DNA from: Opitutaceae bacterium UBA3033
Lineage (GTDB): Bacteria; Verrucomicrobiota; Verrucomicrobiia; Opitutales; Opitutaceae
DNA: 6,814 nucleotides
Assembly: GCA_002367815.1 (NCBI GenBank)
Contig: DFDG01000174.1
Location: 8,190 to 15,003, forward strand
Direction: 5' to 3'
The position numbers and the translations under genes were made by a program. Numbering within the stretch: position 1 is the first letter of the stretch; every line of letters begins with the position of its first letter. A model generated the notes under the pieces. The model saw only the letters and a list, made by a program, of their open reading frames with translations. It ran no database searches and was not told the DNA's origin. Shown here piece by piece: positions 5,339 to 6,814 of this stretch.

Positions 5339-6657
5339 GCAAACAAAACGTGATCAATATTGGCCTGTGCGGATTCGGCACAGTTGGGCAGGGGGTCTGG
5401 AAGCATCTGACGCGAGCCCGAGCTGACCTTGAAACCCGTCTTGACGTGCGGTTGGAAGTTCGTCGGGTCGCAGTAAAAAATATTCGACGCAAAAGAAAGA
5501 TTAGGATTCCGCTCAGGAAATTGACCGACGATGCATTGTCGGTAGCGACTGATCCGAAGATTGATATTGTTTGTGAGTTGATGGGCGGCACCGATTTGGC
5601 CCGTCAGGTAACGCTGGCGGCATTGCGCGCAGGCAAGGTGGTCGTCTCGGCCAACAAAGCCTTGATCAGTGCTTACGGCGCGGAGATTTTTGCCACCGCG
5701 CGCAAACACGGGGGACATTTCTTTTTCGAAGCCAGTGTCGCTGGTGGAATCCCCATCATCAAAGCATTGCGGGAAGGCTTGGTCGCCAATCGGTTTCCGC
5801 AAATCTACGGTATCCTCAACGGCACCTGTAATTATATCCTCACCGAAATGGAGGAACGCGATGAGTCATACTCCGTGGTTTTAGCCGAGGCCAAGCAACT
5901 GGGATTCGCGGAAGCGGATGAGGCTTTGGATGTGCAAGGTTGGGACGCCGCGCACAAGGCGGCAGTATTGGCCTGGCTGGCACATGGCATCTGGGTGAAT
6001 CCCAAACACATGATCGTGGAGGGCATTGATCGGATCACACCGGCGGATTTTAAAAATGCCACGGCTTTGGGTTACGGCATCAAGTTGCTCGCCATTATCT
6101 CGCGCGATTTCGCTACCGATGAACTTTCTGTTCGGGTTCACCCGACCTTGTTGCCCGAAGGCAATGTTATCGCCAATGTGAGCGGGGTTTACAATGCGAT
6201 CTCAGTGACCGGCGATGTGGTGGGCACAACTTTATATGTCGGCAAGGGTGCAGGGCAGGATGCGACGGCGAGTGCAGTCATCAGTGATATTGTCGATGCG
6301 GTGGCCATGCTGAGTAATTGTCGGGGCATGCATTTAATCTCCGAGGTGCCATTGCCCACGGACAGTGGGGTAAAGTTATCTCCCTTGGAGAAAATTCGAG
6401 GCCGATATTATTTGCGCCTCACGGTGCGGGATGAACCGGGGGTGCTTGCCCAAATCGCTTCGGTGATGGCGCGTCATCACGTAAGTATTGCCAGTGTGAT
6501 TCAAAACCCATCCGAGGCAACGGGCACCGCCTCACTGGTGTTGACCACGCATGAGAGTCACGAATTGGCGATGCGTAGCACGATCAAGCAGCTATCCCGA
6601 CTGGCCCGAGTCGTTGATCAACCCTTACTAATGCGAATCAGCGATTTTATTGCCTAA
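5335..6657 (+). CDS. hom: Homoserine dehydrogenase with C-terminal ACT domain
   Basis: Reduces aspartate 4-semialdehyde to homoserine with NAD(P)H, the branch point towards threonine and methionine; cytoplasmic. At 440 aa it is the normal monofunctional ACT-containing form. Domains: Rossmann NAD(P) domain with CGFGTVGQG (12-20), ELMGGTDLA (81-89) and SANKALIS (105-112, K108). The catalytic/substrate domain has FEASVAGGIPII (131-142), LNGTCNYILTEME (161-173) and DVQGWDAAHKAA (199-210), with D204 and K208 matching the catalytic Asp/Lys pair of yeast HSD (D219/K223). The ACT domain is at about 358-435 (RLTVRDEPGVLAQIASVM), implying threonine feedback by family analogy. A very basic patch (KNIRRKRKIRIPLRK, 48-62) lies after the second strand. 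The start overlaps the plsY stop as ATGA. lysC follows after 12 bp, so two successive enzymes of the aspartate pathway are adjacent but not fused as in E. coli ThrA. Confidence 0.96.
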   Translation: MSKQNVINIGLCGFGTVGQGVWKHLTRARADLETRLDVRLEVRRVAVKNIRRKRKIRIPLRKLTDDALSVATDPKIDIVCELMGGTDLARQVTLAALRAGKVVVSANKALISAYGAEIFATARKHGGHFFFEASVAGGIPIIKALREGLVANRFPQIYGILNGTCNYILTEMEERDESYSVVLAEAKQLGFAEADEALDVQGWDAAHKAAVLAWLAHGIWVNPKHMIVEGIDRITPADFKNATALGYGIKLLAIISRDFATDELSVRVHPTLLPEGNVIANVSGVYNAISVTGDVVGTTLYVGKGAGQDATASAVISDIVDAVAMLSNCRGMHLISEVPLPTDSGVKLSPLEKIRGRYYLRLTVRDEPGVLAQIASVMARHHVSIASVIQNPSEATGTASLVLTTHESHELAMRSTIKQLSRLARVVDQPLLMRISDFIA

Positions 6658-6669
6658 TCCTTACAACCC

Positions 6670-6814
6670 ATGCCACGCATCGTGCAAAAATATGGCGGCA
6701 CCTCAGTGGGTGACGTTGAACGAATTCTTAAAGTCGCGGAACGCATTAAATCCACTTGCGATCAAGGCAATGAGCTTGTCGTGGTTGTCTCAGCCCGTGC
6801 AGGTGTGACCAATG
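6670..6814 (+). CDS. lysC: Aspartokinase, N-terminal part (cut by window edge)
   Basis: Phosphorylates L-aspartate with ATP, the entry step to lysine, threonine and methionine. Only 48 codons are visible. They begin MPRIVQKYGGTSVG, the kinase N-terminal motif K-(F/Y)-G-G-T-S-V that binds substrate (K7), and continue through a helix to the strand LVVVVSARAGVTN (36-48), equivalent to LVVLSASAGITN in E. coli LysC. The start at ATG 6670 puts the motif at the usual distance from the N-terminus; only pyrimidine-rich sequence and no Shine-Dalgarno precede it. It lies 12 bp after hom and is probably last or near last in the same unit. Whether it is a monofunctional kinase and carries ACT domains cannot be seen. 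The gene symbol is by function; paralogue naming is uncertain. Confidence 0.93.
   Translation, partial: MPRIVQKYGGTSVGDVERILKVAERIKSTCDQGNELVVVVSARAGVTN

Overview
The window comes from a bacterial chromosome of moderate GC and holds ordinary housekeeping genes packed closely together. Nothing in it points to a plasmid, phage, insertion sequence or CRISPR array. The gene set (an E. coli-like threonine dehydrogenase, a dGTPase-family HD protein, a long SerA with C-terminal ACT domain, PlsY, Hom, aspartokinase) and the almost complete lack of Shine-Dalgarno sequences before the starts would suit a Verrucomicrobiota-type organism. That assignment is a tentative inference, not a sequence match.

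Left part (1-969, minus strand): the N-terminal part of L-threonine 3-dehydrogenase (tdh, cut by the window edge), and upstream of it a methylated-DNA--cysteine S-methyltransferase (MGMT/Ogt) locus. This locus is the most unusual thing in the window. The N-terminal domain (763-969) and the DNA-binding/active-site domain (475-750) lie in one reading frame, separated by a single in-frame TAG at 763-765. The gene is therefore either a fresh pseudogene, a sequencing error, or a split gene with GTG reinitiation.

Middle part (1027-2906): a dGTPase-family gene (plus strand) is divergent from the MGMT locus and convergent, with a 2-bp gap, with a second HD-domain nucleotidase-like gene (YfbR/HDDC2 type, minus strand). 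DNA alkyl repair and two predicted nucleotide phosphohydrolases thus sit side by side. A good sigma70-type promoter for the nucleotidase lies in the 154-bp divergent gap before serA.

Right part (3061-6814, plus strand): serA, plsY, hom and the start of lysC form a tight cluster with gaps of 7 bp, a 4-bp overlap (ATGA) and 12 bp, which suggests one operon. SerA makes serine from 3-phosphoglycerate. LysC and Hom carry aspartate towards homoserine, and so to threonine and methionine. PlsY, a membrane acyltransferase of phospholipid synthesis, is the outsider. SerA and Hom both carry C-terminal ACT domains, so product feedback is likely. The threonine dehydrogenase at the left edge would degrade the threonine whose precursor is made by the right-hand cluster.

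No stretch of more than 300 bases lacks a gene. The gaps are 411-474, 970-1026 and 2907-3060. I see no RNA gene, and no previously undescribed system that I can support beyond the broken or split MGMT gene.
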